From NCBI GenBank assembly GCA_002427165.1, contig DIQB01000119.1, forward strand, positions 7,543 through 41,691: a stretch of DNA of 34,149 nt. Reading direction: 5' to 3'. Every line of letters begins with the position of its first letter. Positions within the stretch are counted from its first letter, which is position 1. The translations under genes and the position numbers were made by a program. The notes under the pieces were generated by a model. It had not been told where the DNA came from, made no database searches, and saw only the letters and a program-made list of their open reading frames with translations. The DNA is from Firmicutes bacterium UBA5473 (lineage in GTDB: Bacteria > Bacillota > DTU084). Shown here one piece after another: positions 15,309-23,410 of the stretch.

Positions 15309-17145
15309 TATTTTCTCCTCCTCGCTCAAGGTAGATGCCAAGCACTGCCAGATCTGCAGGGGTCACACCTCTGTGGAGGGCCTCCCCCAAGGTTCTGGGC
15401 TTGAGCCGGGAGAGCTTGTCCCGGCCCTCCCACGAGAGACCCTGAACTTTATCCCAGTCCAATTGTGCGGGGATTCGTCTGCCCTCCTGACGGCGAAACT
15501 TGGCAACTTGATCCTCTTGCTTTTTGATATAACCTTCATATTTAATTAGGATCTCCACCTGCTCTACAACCTCTGGGGGTAAGGGAGGCCGGGCAGGGTC
15601 AAGGGCCCCAAGGAGATCATAGCTCACTTTTGGCCTGCGCAGAAGCTGAGCCAAAGAGAGGTTTTCTGTACTGCTTTGGCCGATAGCAGGCAGCTCTTCT
15701 GCTTTGATCCGTGTGGAGAGAAGGCGCGTGCGCTCTTTTTCGATCAGCTCTTTTTTCTCTAAAAAGGCTGCATAACGCTGATCATCGATGAGGCCTATTT
15801 TTCTGCCCAGTTCCACCAGGCGCAGATCTGCATTATCTTGCCGCAAGAGCAGCCTATACTCGGCGCGAGAGGTCATAAGCCTGTAGGGCTCATCTGTGCC
15901 CTTCTCTACCAGGTCATCTAGCATCACTCCAAGATAGGCAGTGCTGCGATCGATGGTGATGGGCTCCTCCCCGGCTAAATGGCGGGCAGCATTGATCCCG
16001 GCCAATAACCCCTGGGCTGCTGCCTCCTCATAGCCTGAACTACCATTGATTTGCCCTGCCGAAAAAAGGCCCTCCACGCCTGGCACGGCTAGGCTATAGT
16101 CCAGCTGGGTGGGGACCAAACAATCGTATTCGATTGCATAGCCAGGACGCATTAGGCGAACCTTCTTCAGTCCCGGAATGCTAATCAGCATCTGGTGCTG
16201 CACATCCTCAGGGAGGCTAGTGGAAAGCCCACCCACGTAAAACTCACGGGTTCTCCGTCCTTCGGGCTCGAGGAAAATATGGTGCTCTCCTCGATCTGGA
16301 AACTGGCAAACCTTGGTTTCAAAGGAGGGACAATACCGAGGCCCCACCCCCTGAATTTGCCCAGAATACATAGGGGCCCGATCTAGGTTTTCCAATACCA
16401 GCTGCCGGGTGCGCTCTGTGGTGTGGGTGAGCCAGCAGGGCACCTCCTCGCGTCTATGGGAGGGATCTGTCCAGAAGGAGAAGAAGAGAGCAGGATCTCC
16501 CTCTTGCCGTATTGTCTTGGAGAAATCGATGAAATCCCCGTGCACCCTAGGGGGAGTGCCAGTTTTAAAACGCACTACTTCAAAACCCAAATCCCTGAGG
16601 TTATCTGCTAGCTCCACAGCTGGCAGCTGCCCTTGCGGTCCTGAGGGAAAGTGGCGCTCGCCAATATGCACCTCTCCCCGAAGAAAAGTACCTGTGGCTA
16701 GAATCACGGCCCGAGCTTCAATTTCCTGACCGCTATTTGTCACCACACCCCGAACCCGTCCCTTCTCAACCAAAAGTCGCTCTACAACTGCTTGGCGCAG
16801 CTGAACTTTAGGTTCTCGCTCTAGGGCCAGGCGCATCTGGGTTTGATAGGAAATCTTATCTGCTTGGGCCCGAAGGGAACGCACTGCAGGACCTTTACTG
16901 GTATTGAGCATTCTGATCTGCAGAGCAGATCTATCTATATTTTGGGCTATTTCACCACCTAAAGCATCCACCTCACGTACAAGTTGTGCTTTGCCAGGTC
17001 CACCGATAGAGGGGTTGCAGGCCATGAAAGCCACATTATCTAGGTTTAAGGTGAGAATTAAGGTCTCAAGTCCCAGACGCGCAGTGGCCAGAGCTGCCTC
17101 AGCGCCTGCATGACCTGCACCCACCACAACTACATCGTAACGCAT
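15301..17145 (-). CDS. mnmG: tRNA uridine-5-carboxymethylaminomethyl modification enzyme MnmG
   Basis: MnmG (GidA) is the FAD-dependent partner of MnmE in making cmnm5U34 on tRNAs reading NNA/NNG codons. The 614 residues have the FAD-binding GAGHAGAEAALA at residues 8-19, CNPSIGGPGKAQLVREVDALGG, the second conserved block SFETKVCQFPDRGEHHIFLEPEG split by the family's insert, AGQINGSSGYEEAAAQGL, and a helical C-terminal MnmE-binding domain. ATG start, 6 bases after the mnmE stop. Length is normal. Confidence 0.97.
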   Translation of the reverse strand: MRYDVVVVGAGHAGAEAALATARLGLETLILTLNLDNVAFMACNPSIGGPGKAQLVREVDALGGEIAQNIDRSALQIRMLNTSKGPAVRSLRAQADKISYQTQMRLALEREPKVQLRQAVVERLLVEKGRVRGVVTNSGQEIEARAVILATGTFLRGEVHIGERHFPSGPQGQLPAVELADNLRDLGFEVVRFKTGTPPRVHGDFIDFSKTIRQEGDPALFFSFWTDPSHRREEVPCWLTHTTERTRQLVLENLDRAPMYSGQIQGVGPRYCPSFETKVCQFPDRGEHHIFLEPEGRRTREFYVGGLSTSLPEDVQHQMLISIPGLKKVRLMRPGYAIEYDCLVPTQLDYSLAVPGVEGLFSAGQINGSSGYEEAAAQGLLAGINAARHLAGEEPITIDRSTAYLGVMLDDLVEKGTDEPYRLMTSRAEYRLLLRQDNADLRLVELGRKIGLIDDQRYAAFLEKKELIEKERTRLLSTRIKAEELPAIGQSSTENLSLAQLLRRPKVSYDLLGALDPARPPLPPEVVEQVEILIKYEGYIKKQEDQVAKFRRQEGRRIPAQLDWDKVQGLSWEGRDKLSRLKPRTLGEALHRGVTPADLAVLGIYLERGGENIE

Positions 17146-17151
17146 GATCTG

Positions 17152-18492
17152 TCACTTCCCCAAACAAAAATTACTGAATATTCGCTCAAGAAGCCCCTCT
17201 ACCAAATTCTCACCTGTGATCTCCCCTAGTTTTTCCACAGCAGTGCGCAGATCAATAGCCACCAGATCCCAGGGCAACTCCTGAGCTTCGTAGGCTTGCT
17301 GCAGCGCACTTTGGGCACCATAGAGGGCCTCTCTTTGCCTAGCATTGACCAAAAGCGCCTGATTTGTGCCATCTCCCAACATTGCCCGCTGGGCGATGGC
17401 AGCTATTAACTCCTCTAGCCCCTGTCCACTTTGGGCTGAAACAAAATAGGCTGGAGAGGGGGAGAGCTCCCCTAGCTCCTGGGCCGAGATGGCCGTGGGC
17501 AAATCGCACTTATTCACTACCAACAATAGTTTCTCTGGTGGAAAGCTAGCCAAAAGAGTATGATCCTCATCTGCTAGGGGTTGGGAACCATCTAGCACCA
17601 AAAGCACCAAAGCAGCTTCTTGTGCTGTGCGCTGAGCTAGCTCTACTCCTAGCTGCTCTGCAGGATCGTGGGCCTGGCGAATGCCTGCAGTATCTGCCAA
17701 GAGCACAGGGATACCATGGAAGTTCGCGGTCTCCTGTATCACGTCCCGGGTGGTGCCGGGGCACGCTGTGACAATGGCCCGCTCTGTACCCAAGAGGGCA
17801 TTGAGAAGGCTAGATTTGCCAACATTGGGTTTGCCTGCGATACTCACTGGCAAGCCTTCCCGCAAAATCTGACCGCTGTGGCCAGAGCGAATTAGCTCAC
17901 CAATCTCAGCTTGGATTCCACTGAGCTCTGTCCACAGCTCCGGGGGCAGCTCGTCTTGGATCTCATCGGGAAAATCCAGTCTGCCCTCAATTTGGGCTAG
18001 GAGATCTAAGAGCCGCTCCCTGAGATCTTTGATTTTGCGACTAAGGCTGCCCTCAAGCTGCTCTACAGCAACTGAGGCTGCCCTTTGGGTCTTGGCATGG
18101 ATTAGATCGTTTATTGCCTCGGCCTGGGTTAGATCCAGCCTCCCATTGAGGAAGGCCCGTTGGGTGAACTCGCCAGGGGAGGCTAAAGTTGCTCCAGCTT
18201 CAAGGCACCGATCTAAGACCTTAGTCAAGACAACAGTACCACCGTGGCAATGGAGCTCCAATATATCTTCTCCTGTAAAGGAATTGGGCCCCCTCATCAG
18301 CACAAAGAGGCATTCGTCGATTGGTTTGCCATCTTGGCTAAGGATCTTGGAAAAATACATGTGTCTTGCCTGGGGTTTACCTTGCCAAGAGAGAAGCCTC
18401 TGACCTATACTCCATGCGTCCTTGCCACTGAGCCTTACAATACCGATACCGCCAGGGGCACCAGTTGAAATGGCCACAATTGTATCTATCAT
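17152..18492 (-). CDS. mnmE: tRNA modification GTPase MnmE
   Basis: GTPase partner of MnmG (older names TrmE, ThdF). From the ATG at 18490-18492 the protein is 446 aa: an N-terminal tetrahydrofolate-binding domain (1-118), a helical domain, a G domain inserted at about 213-370 with G1 GKPNVGKS (220-227), DTAG and NKCD, and the C-terminal FCLGK (442-446) with the conserved cysteine. The frame is open 26 codons upstream through the hairpins, but the family N-terminus MIDTIVAISTGAPGG and AAGGTG upstream support the chosen ATG. Confidence 0.97.
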   Translation of the reverse strand: MIDTIVAISTGAPGGIGIVRLSGKDAWSIGQRLLSWQGKPQARHMYFSKILSQDGKPIDECLFVLMRGPNSFTGEDILELHCHGGTVVLTKVLDRCLEAGATLASPGEFTQRAFLNGRLDLTQAEAINDLIHAKTQRAASVAVEQLEGSLSRKIKDLRERLLDLLAQIEGRLDFPDEIQDELPPELWTELSGIQAEIGELIRSGHSGQILREGLPVSIAGKPNVGKSSLLNALLGTERAIVTACPGTTRDVIQETANFHGIPVLLADTAGIRQAHDPAEQLGVELAQRTAQEAALVLLVLDGSQPLADEDHTLLASFPPEKLLLVVNKCDLPTAISAQELGELSPSPAYFVSAQSGQGLEELIAAIAQRAMLGDGTNQALLVNARQREALYGAQSALQQAYEAQELPWDLVAIDLRTAVEKLGEITGENLVEGLLERIFSNFCLGK

Positions 18493-18531
18493 CTTTTTCA
18501 CCTTTTCCGGAAAAAAATGGAAACCTGCTAT

Positions 18532-18594
18532 AAAAAGACAAATGCGTGTCCCTAAAAAGAGAACACGCATTTGAAAAGTTCATGAAGCTTTTCA
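18532..18594 (-). terminator. Two adjoining hairpins between jag and mnmE
   Basis: Reading the minus strand, TGAAAAG...CTTTTCA (18572-18594, 9-bp stem with one bulge) comes first. A perfect 11-bp stem CAAATGCGTGT/ACACGCATTTG with a 13-nt loop (18539-18573) follows, then TGTCTTTTTATAG. The two share two bases, so they compete at the edge. This may be a terminator after jag or an attenuator in the mnmE leader; the T run is not directly at the stem. Confidence 0.55.
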
Positions 18595-18603
18595 GACCTT
18601 TTT

Positions 18604-19248
18604 CTAGGGGCGCTTTTCCTCAGGCTTCAAAGCCACAACCACCCTGCGGTAGGGATCTCTGCCCTCACTGTAGGTATAGACATCCTCATTGTCCTGCAGA
18701 GCCGTGTGAATTATTCTTCGTTCTTGAGGATTCATAGGCTCTAGCACCCGGCGTCTGCCCCCGGAAATAACGCTTTGGGCAATATTTTGAGCCAGTTGAG
18801 TTAAGGATTGTTCACGCTTTTGGCGATACCCTTCTACATCCAAGATGATCCTTATATATTCCCCTGGGCCGTGGTTTGTACCTAGGCTAACTATATACTG
18901 CAAATCGTTTAGTGTCTGGCCTCGTTTGCCAATTAAAATACCCAAGTCTTTGCCAGTTACGTCAAGGAATAGCCTTGTGTCCTCAAGTTTAGCCTCTAAT
19001 GAATAGCCTGATAGTCCCATAGCATCCAAGATCTGGCTGAGAAACTTTTCAGCCTTTTCAGCTCTAGGATTTTTCTTTTCAGAGATGGTAACCTCCACCT
19101 GTGAGGGGCGTCCTCCAATACCTAGAAAACCGCGACTCCCTTCCTCGATCACCTTAATCTCCACTTGATCGCGGCTTACATCTAATTCAGAGAGCGCAGC
19201 TTCTATGGCTTCCTCAACTGTTCTTCCCTTTTTTTCTATTCTTTTCAC
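18604..19248 (-). CDS. jag: RNA-binding protein Jag/KhpB
   Basis: A Jag-N, KH and R3H domain protein that, in Firmicutes, binds RNA and affects cell elongation and wall synthesis, next to SpoIIIJ/YidC. In the 214 residues: Jag_N with RTVEEAIEAALSEL and GSRGFLGIGG (1-55), a KH domain with IGKRGQTLNDLQYIV (about 80-150), and an R3H domain with MNPQERRIIHTAL (about 150-205). GTG start (19246-19248) with GGGGAGG 9 bases upstream. The start is inside yidC; the overlap is 35 bases. Confidence 0.95.
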   Translation of the reverse strand: MKRIEKKGRTVEEAIEAALSELDVSRDQVEIKVIEEGSRGFLGIGGRPSQVEVTISEKKNPRAEKAEKFLSQILDAMGLSGYSLEAKLEDTRLFLDVTGKDLGILIGKRGQTLNDLQYIVSLGTNHGPGEYIRIILDVEGYRQKREQSLTQLAQNIAQSVISGGRRRVLEPMNPQERRIIHTALQDNEDVYTYSEGRDPYRRVVVALKPEEKRP

Positions 19249-19891
19249 TCTTTGCTACCTCCCCTTGTGCACTCTTTTCCTTTCTTTCCCAAGCTTTATT
19301 GAAAACATATTGCTGTGCCATGGAAAAGAAGTTAAAAACTGTCCAGTAGAGGGCGAGTCCCGCTGCAAAGCGGAAACTCATATAAAGCATAAATATAGGC
19401 ATGATCCAAGTCATGGTTTTGGAATTTTGATCCTGTTCCACCGCCATGGTTTTGGCCTGACCAAAAGTTGTTAACCCTACCAAGATCGGGAGCACATATG
19501 CATCTGGCTTGCTTAGATCTGTGATCCAAAGGAACGATGCTGACTGAGCTGCAGCAATTTGCTTCATTAATACTTGATAAAGAGAGATCATTACAGGAAG
19601 TTGTACCAATGTAGGCAGGCAGCCGCTGAGGGGACTCATCTTATGCTGCTTATATAATTCCATGGTCTTTTTCTGATATTCCTCAGGCTGATCTTTGTAC
19701 TTTTCCTGGATTTCTTTTAAAAGTGGATTCATTTCCCGCATCTTTGCGGAAAATGTCATCTGCTTTTTAAAAAGGGGAAACAGTACCACGCGCACCAAAA
19801 TGGTGAGCATGATTATAGCTAGGCCATAATTACCGGTCCAGTTGTAAAAAAGCTCGAGCACCGAGCGGATTGCGTTTGATAATGCTCCCAA
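19214..19891 (-). CDS. yidC: Membrane insertase YidC/SpoIIIJ
   Basis: It inserts and folds inner-membrane proteins; in spore formers it is also needed for forespore signalling. The 225 residues have the Oxa1 core: NYGLAIIMLTILVRVVLFPL with the conserved Arg34 in the hydrophilic groove, a cytoplasmic helical hairpin (about 50-85), and membrane segments near 90-110, 130-145, 160-180 and 180-200, then a basic tail. No lipobox is seen at the N-terminus, so the first segment is the first core helix. Start is TTG (19889-19891) with AGGA 6 bases upstream. Downstream overlap with jag suggests coupling. Confidence 0.95.
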   Translation of the reverse strand: MGALSNAIRSVLELFYNWTGNYGLAIIMLTILVRVVLFPLFKKQMTFSAKMREMNPLLKEIQEKYKDQPEEYQKKTMELYKQHKMSPLSGCLPTLVQLPVMISLYQVLMKQIAAAQSASFLWITDLSKPDAYVLPILVGLTTFGQAKTMAVEQDQNSKTMTWIMPIFMLYMSFRFAAGLALYWTVFNFFSMAQQYVFNKAWERKEKSAQGEVAKSEKNRKKGKNS

Positions 19892-19946
19892 ATTTTTCCT
19901 GCCCCAAAAGGACAGTTTCCACCTGCCTTACGTTAATACCACCTAT

Positions 19947-20165
19947 CTAGGGTGGATCAAAGCCACTACCACCCCAAGGATGGCAGCGGAAAAGTCTGGA
20001 AAGGGTTTTTGCTGTACCGCGGAGAATACCATATTTAGCTAAAGCTTGTTTAGCATACTCTGAGCATGAGGGTGTATAGCGACATGAAGACGGAAAAAAG
20101 GGAGAGATTGCTTTTTGATAGAACCCGATCAGAGAGATGGCAATTTTCTTTAGGAATCTTTCCAT
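19947..20165 (-). CDS. yidD: Membrane protein insertion efficiency factor YidD
   Basis: A small membrane-associated protein that aids YidC-dependent insertion. The 72 residues carry the family pattern IGFYQKAISPFFPSSCRYTPSCSEYA with its two cysteines, and the ending CHPWGGSGFDPP. I chose the ATG (20163-20165) that gives the usual N-terminus MERFLKK; an in-frame GTG (20183) would add 6 residues. It overlaps the rnpA end. Confidence 0.95.
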   Translation of the reverse strand: MERFLKKIAISLIGFYQKAISPFFPSSCRYTPSCSEYAKQALAKYGILRGTAKTLSRLFRCHPWGGSGFDPP

Positions 20166-20488
20166 ACTCCTGCCCTCTTCCACAGACGGATCAACTCTTG
20201 GCCTAGTTCCTCAAAGCTGCTCTCCCGAGCCCTTGCTCTCACGACGTTGACGATGGTAAATCCTGGTTTAAACATCTCAATGTTTTGCCGGTACAGCTCG
20301 CGAAAAACTCTTTTTTGCCGATTTCGGACAACAGCGGTGCCAATCTTTTTGCTCACCACAATGCCAATTCTTGTGGATCCCTCTGTAGGCACCACATACA
20401 AAACAGCACGCTTCCCAGCGAGCTTGCGCCCTTTTGCGTAGGCAAATCTAAAGTCTTTGTTTTTCTTAAGGTAGAACGCGCTTCGCAT
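20150..20488 (-). CDS. rnpA: Ribonuclease P protein component
   Basis: The protein subunit that helps the RNase P RNA cut 5' leaders of tRNA precursors. The 112 residues show LKKNKDFRFAYAKG, GIVVSKKIGTAVVRNRQKR with the conserved RNR core, RELYR, and a basic surface. The ATG is one base after the rpmH stop (TAAGATG), so translation is probably coupled. The start of yidD lies within its last codons. Confidence 0.97.
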   Translation of the reverse strand: MRSAFYLKKNKDFRFAYAKGRKLAGKRAVLYVVPTEGSTRIGIVVSKKIGTAVVRNRQKRVFRELYRQNIEMFKPGFTIVNVVRARARESSFEELGQELIRLWKRAGVWKDS

Positions 20489-20489
20489 C

Positions 20490-20624
20490 TTATGCTGAAA
20501 GACGCGCTTTGCCCTTGGTCCGCCGCTTTGCGATTACCCTGCGCCCTGCACTGGTGCTCATCCGTTTGCGGAACCCATGTTTTCTTTTTCTACGCCGTTC
20601 TTTGGGCTGAAAAGTCCGTTTCAT
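20490..20624 (-). CDS. rpmH: 50S ribosomal protein L34
   Basis: The smallest large-subunit protein, 44 aa: MKRTFQPKERRRKRKHGF followed by the very basic RMSTSAGRRVIAKRRTKGKARLSA, an almost invariant family sequence. ATG at 20622-20624 with GGAGG 7 bases upstream; the longer open frame upstream is not coding. First gene of the rpmH-rnpA-yidD-yidC-jag run, read from a near-consensus promoter. A small hairpin (GTACC-TGAA-GGTAC on the minus strand, 20641-20654) lies in its leader before the ribosome binding site. Confidence 0.98.
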   Translation of the reverse strand: MKRTFQPKERRRKRKHGFRKRMSTSAGRRVIAKRRTKGKARLSA

Positions 20625-20667
20625 TTCTAAACCTCCTCTTGTACCTTCAGGTACCATAAGCAAATCA

Positions 20668-20696
20668 ATTATAGCGAACTTTTCCAACATCGTCAA
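20668..20696 (-). promoter_or_regulatory. Strong sigma-A promoter of rpmH
   Basis: On the minus strand TTGACG (20691-20696, 5/6) and a perfect TATAAT (20668-20673) are 17 bases apart, about 45 bases upstream of the rpmH ATG. It is the best promoter I found in the window. Confidence 0.9.
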
Positions 20697-20717
20697 GGAA
20701 AATCTTACAGCAAAACG

Positions 20718-20746
20718 TTGTCAGAAGGCAAAGGTTTTGCTATTAT
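20718..20746 (+). promoter_or_regulatory. Candidate promoter reading into the origin
   Basis: TTGTCA (20718-20723, 5/6) and TATTAT (20741-20746, 5/6) are 17 bases apart on the plus strand, back to back with the rpmH promoter. It would transcribe through the left DnaA-box cluster towards the GHKL gene and dnaA. A second TATAAT at 20750 overlaps it. Confidence 0.6.
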
Positions 20747-20791
20747 CTATAATAGAGGCTTTGTCGATTTTTTGTATGTTGTTTTTTTGCC

Positions 20792-21183
20792 TGTGGATAA
20801 CTTGTGGATAAGCTTGTCTCCAGGCATTTTCTGCGCTTTTTCGCTTTTTAAAATCTGCTGTGGATATGTGTAAATCCCCTGCTCAAATGGTTTTTCAATG
20901 GCAATGAATGGCATAAATTCGACAAAAACTTATCCACAAAAACCTGTGAATAGGTTGTGGATAACCACTGAATAACTAAAATCCCACGTTAATGCCTTCC
21001 AGAAACTTTCCCGGAAGCCATTGTGGATAAACTGAAAACGCAGTTAAACGGTTTTTCCATTGCAGGGAAGGCTGTATAATGCGCTCCCTACTTATCCACA
21101 GAAACTGTGGATAAGGTGTGGACTAACTAGTGTATATATTGCTCAAAGTGTTGATTTGCAAGGGTTTTCTTCCTTGTGCATAA
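20792..21183. other. oriC left part: DnaA-box cluster
   Basis: Seven perfect TTATCCACA boxes: 20792-20800, 20803-20811, 20956-20964, 21022-21030 and 21106-21114 on the minus strand; 20930-20938 and 21092-21100 on the plus strand. Near matches are at 20859-20867 (TGTGGATAT), 20945-20953, 21117-21125 and 21175-21183 (TGTGCATAA, which fits TGTGNATAA). The flank 20761-20790 is T-rich. The stretch 20625-21223 has no gene; besides promoters and boxes I see nothing else in it. This corresponds to the box cluster upstream of dnaA in other Firmicutes. Confidence 0.95.
21052..21080 (+). promoter_or_regulatory. Candidate promoter of GHKL gene and dnaA
   Basis: A perfect TATAAT (21075-21080) has only a poor -35 (TTTTTC at 21052-21057) 17 bases upstream. 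Two perfect, inverted DnaA boxes (21092-21100 and 21106-21114) start just after the expected start point, so DnaA could repress its own transcription here. Confidence 0.5.
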
Positions 21184-21223
21184 CAAGGACAAACCTGTGG
21201 ATTTCTTTGAAGGAGGCAGGGTT

Positions 21224-22030
21224 TTGATTCCTTTTTTCTCCAGAAAAAAACGTATAGTACCCCAGATTAGGATCGCGATCTATGATTCTTTTACTTGTGC
21301 TCCTAGGGTAATTAACTGCCAAGGGGGGAGTCTGCCCTCTGCTATTGAAAATTACTCCCAAAAAATCTATCAACTTTCTCAAGAGCGTGGCGGCAAACTC
21401 CCTTATTCCGTTATTAAGGAACTTGTGGAAAACCTTTTGCATGCCTCCTTCGCGGATGTGGTGATCACCATCTTTCCTGATGGGAACGTAATTAGGTTTT
21501 CAGACCACGGACCTGGAATTTCAGATCCCGAAAGGGCTTTTCAGCCTGGCTTTTCCAGCGCCTCAAAAGCAGAGAAAGCTTTTATTCAAGGCGTAGGCTC
21601 AGGCCTACCTGTGGTGAAAGAGGCCATGAAAACTTTAGGTGGCACTATTGAAATCGAAGAAAACATCGGCACCGGTGCTGTAGTCACCATCTCTCTAGGT
21701 GAAGAAGCAGCAGTCATAGAGGACGAAGGTTTTACAGATGAGGAAGAAGGAAAAACCTCCTCGGACACCGAAGAATATAATGCCCCAGACTCTGCCCCCT
21801 CTCCAATTCCTCCCAAGCTAACAGAGAGACAGCGCAAGGTTTTTCTCTTAATCACAGAGGAGGGAGAAGTAGGCCCCAGCCATGCTGCAAGCGCGTTAGG
21901 GCTGAGCTTAACCACGGCTTTTCGTGAATTATCTGCTCTAGAGGAGCTGGGCCTGGTGAAGACTACAGAGGGGGGAAAACGTTGTTTAACCTCTATGGGG
22001 ATGAATACTGTTCCCGAATATATTAAATAG
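21224..22030 (+). CDS. Orphan GHKL ATPase with C-terminal winged helix, upstream of dnaA
   Basis: Function unknown. The 268 residues (from TTG 21224, which has AAGGAGG 7 bases upstream; a GTG 48 bases earlier lies inside a DnaA box and has no ribosome binding site) show a basic N-terminus (residues 5-11), then a GHKL ATP-binding domain: N box ELVENLLHA (66-74), G1 DHGPGI (94-99), G2 GVGSGL (123-128), and GTGAVVTI closing the fold. An acidic linker (about 160-196) leads to a winged-helix domain (about 198-260). With the N box at residue 66 there is no room for a histidine-phosphotransfer domain, and no membrane segment or receiver gene is seen, so it is not an ordinary sensor kinase. The stop is 8 bases before the dnaA ATG, so it is very likely co-transcribed with dnaA. 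A role in controlling dnaA or the origin is inference. Confidence 0.85.
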   Translation: MIPFFSRKKRIVPQIRIAIYDSFTCAPRVINCQGGSLPSAIENYSQKIYQLSQERGGKLPYSVIKELVENLLHASFADVVITIFPDGNVIRFSDHGPGISDPERAFQPGFSSASKAEKAFIQGVGSGLPVVKEAMKTLGGTIEIEENIGTGAVVTISLGEEAAVIEDEGFTDEEEGKTSSDTEEYNAPDSAPSPIPPKLTERQRKVFLLITEEGEVGPSHAASALGLSLTTAFRELSALEELGLVKTTEGGKRCLTSMGMNTVPEYIK

Positions 22031-22038
22031 AAGAAATA

Positions 22039-23385
22039 ATGAGCGAGGCGAAGGTAATGGCTGATCTCCTGTTGGATAATCTATGGTCGGGGTTGATGAA
22101 TTTAGCAAAAAATAGAATCAATCCTTCCAGTTTAGAGACCTGGCTAGCTAAATGCAGCCCTTTGGCAATTGAAGAACATACACTATATATGGAGGTCACA
22201 GGAGAACTCACTCAAGATTGGGTTGAAATGCGTTACCTGCCTATGCTCTCCGACGCCTTAAAAGTGGTGGGTGGCAAGGAATGGGAATTGAGACTGGTCT
22301 ATCCATCTGAAAAGGATGCAGTGCTCCGAAGCCTCAAAAAAGATACAAGCTCAGATTCTCTGATCACCCCCTTAATTCCCAAATACACCTTTGAAACCTT
22401 TGTCGTGGGTAATAACAACCGCTTTGTCCATGCTGCAGCCCAAGCTGTGGCCCAATCTCCAGGCCACTCCTATAATCCTCTTTTCATCTATGGAGGAGTT
22501 GGCCTTGGCAAAACGCACCTCATGCACTCCATCGGCCACTTTGTGCTAGAGAGGGACCCTACAGTGCGGGTTGCCTATGTCTCCTCAGAACATTTTACAA
22601 ATGATCTCATCAACTCCATTCGCGATGACAGAATGGATGGTTTCCGCAATGCCTATCGTACAGTGGATATTCTCCTAGTTGACGATGTGCAGTTTTTAGA
22701 GGGAAAAGAGCGCACTCAGGAGGAGTTTTTCCATACTTTCAATACCCTCCACGGCGCAAATAAACAAATCGTCCTTACAAGCGACCGACCACCTAAGGAA
22801 ATCTCCACATTAGAAGATCGCCTCCGCTCTCGCTTTGAGGGAGGCTTAATTGCTGATATCCAGGCACCTGATCTAGAAACGAGAATCGCTATCCTCAAGA
22901 AAAAAGCAACTCTCGATAACCTTGATATACCCAACGATGTATTGGTTTTTATTGCCAAGCAATTCAAATCCAATATCCGGGAGTTAGAAGGGGCACTGGT
23001 GAGGGTAACTGCCAACTGCCAACTTAAACAAACTGAAGTTACGCTAGAGCAGGCAAAGCAGGTTTTAGCTGATATTCTCCCTGCCCAGCGTATTGCCCTT
23101 TCTGCAGAAATCATTCAGGAACGGATCGCAGAATACTTCGGGATCACTATCTCTGACATGAAAGCAAAAAAAAGAACCCGGGAGATCGCCTACCCTAGGC
23201 AGATCGCTATGTATATGGTCAGGGAGCTCACTGACTTCTCCTTGCCCAAAATTGGCAAAGAATTTGGCGGCAGAGACCACACAACTGTCCTCCATGCCTG
23301 GGAAAAGATTAACCAGGAAAAAGATAAAAACGAAGCCCTTGCCATGCAACTCCACGAAATAGTGGGTTTACTCCAAGATGAGTAA
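22039..23385 (+). CDS. dnaA: Chromosomal replication initiator DnaA
   Basis: It binds DnaA boxes and, with ATP, opens oriC. From the first ATG (448 aa): domain I (about 10-88), a short domain II, AAA+ domain III starting at YTFETFVVG with Walker A GGVGLGKT (152-159) and Walker B ILLVDD (211-216), and domain IV with the signature GGRDHTTVLHAWEKI (410-424). A second in-frame ATG at 22057 has GAGG 8 bases upstream and gives a more usual N-terminus (MADLLLDNLW), so the true start may be there. Clusters of DnaA boxes flank the gene pair on both sides. Confidence 0.98.
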   Translation: MSEAKVMADLLLDNLWSGLMNLAKNRINPSSLETWLAKCSPLAIEEHTLYMEVTGELTQDWVEMRYLPMLSDALKVVGGKEWELRLVYPSEKDAVLRSLKKDTSSDSLITPLIPKYTFETFVVGNNNRFVHAAAQAVAQSPGHSYNPLFIYGGVGLGKTHLMHSIGHFVLERDPTVRVAYVSSEHFTNDLINSIRDDRMDGFRNAYRTVDILLVDDVQFLEGKERTQEEFFHTFNTLHGANKQIVLTSDRPPKEISTLEDRLRSRFEGGLIADIQAPDLETRIAILKKKATLDNLDIPNDVLVFIAKQFKSNIRELEGALVRVTANCQLKQTEVTLEQAKQVLADILPAQRIALSAEIIQERIAEYFGITISDMKAKKRTREIAYPRQIAMYMVRELTDFSLPKIGKEFGGRDHTTVLHAWEKINQEKDKNEALAMQLHEIVGLLQDE

Positions 23386-23410
23386 CTTGTTAATAATTCT
23401 GGGGAAAACC

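Noticed and set aside
21143..21442. Minus-strand open frame over the start of the GHKL gene
   Set aside because: No ribosome binding site or family pattern; it overlaps the well-supported GHKL frame.
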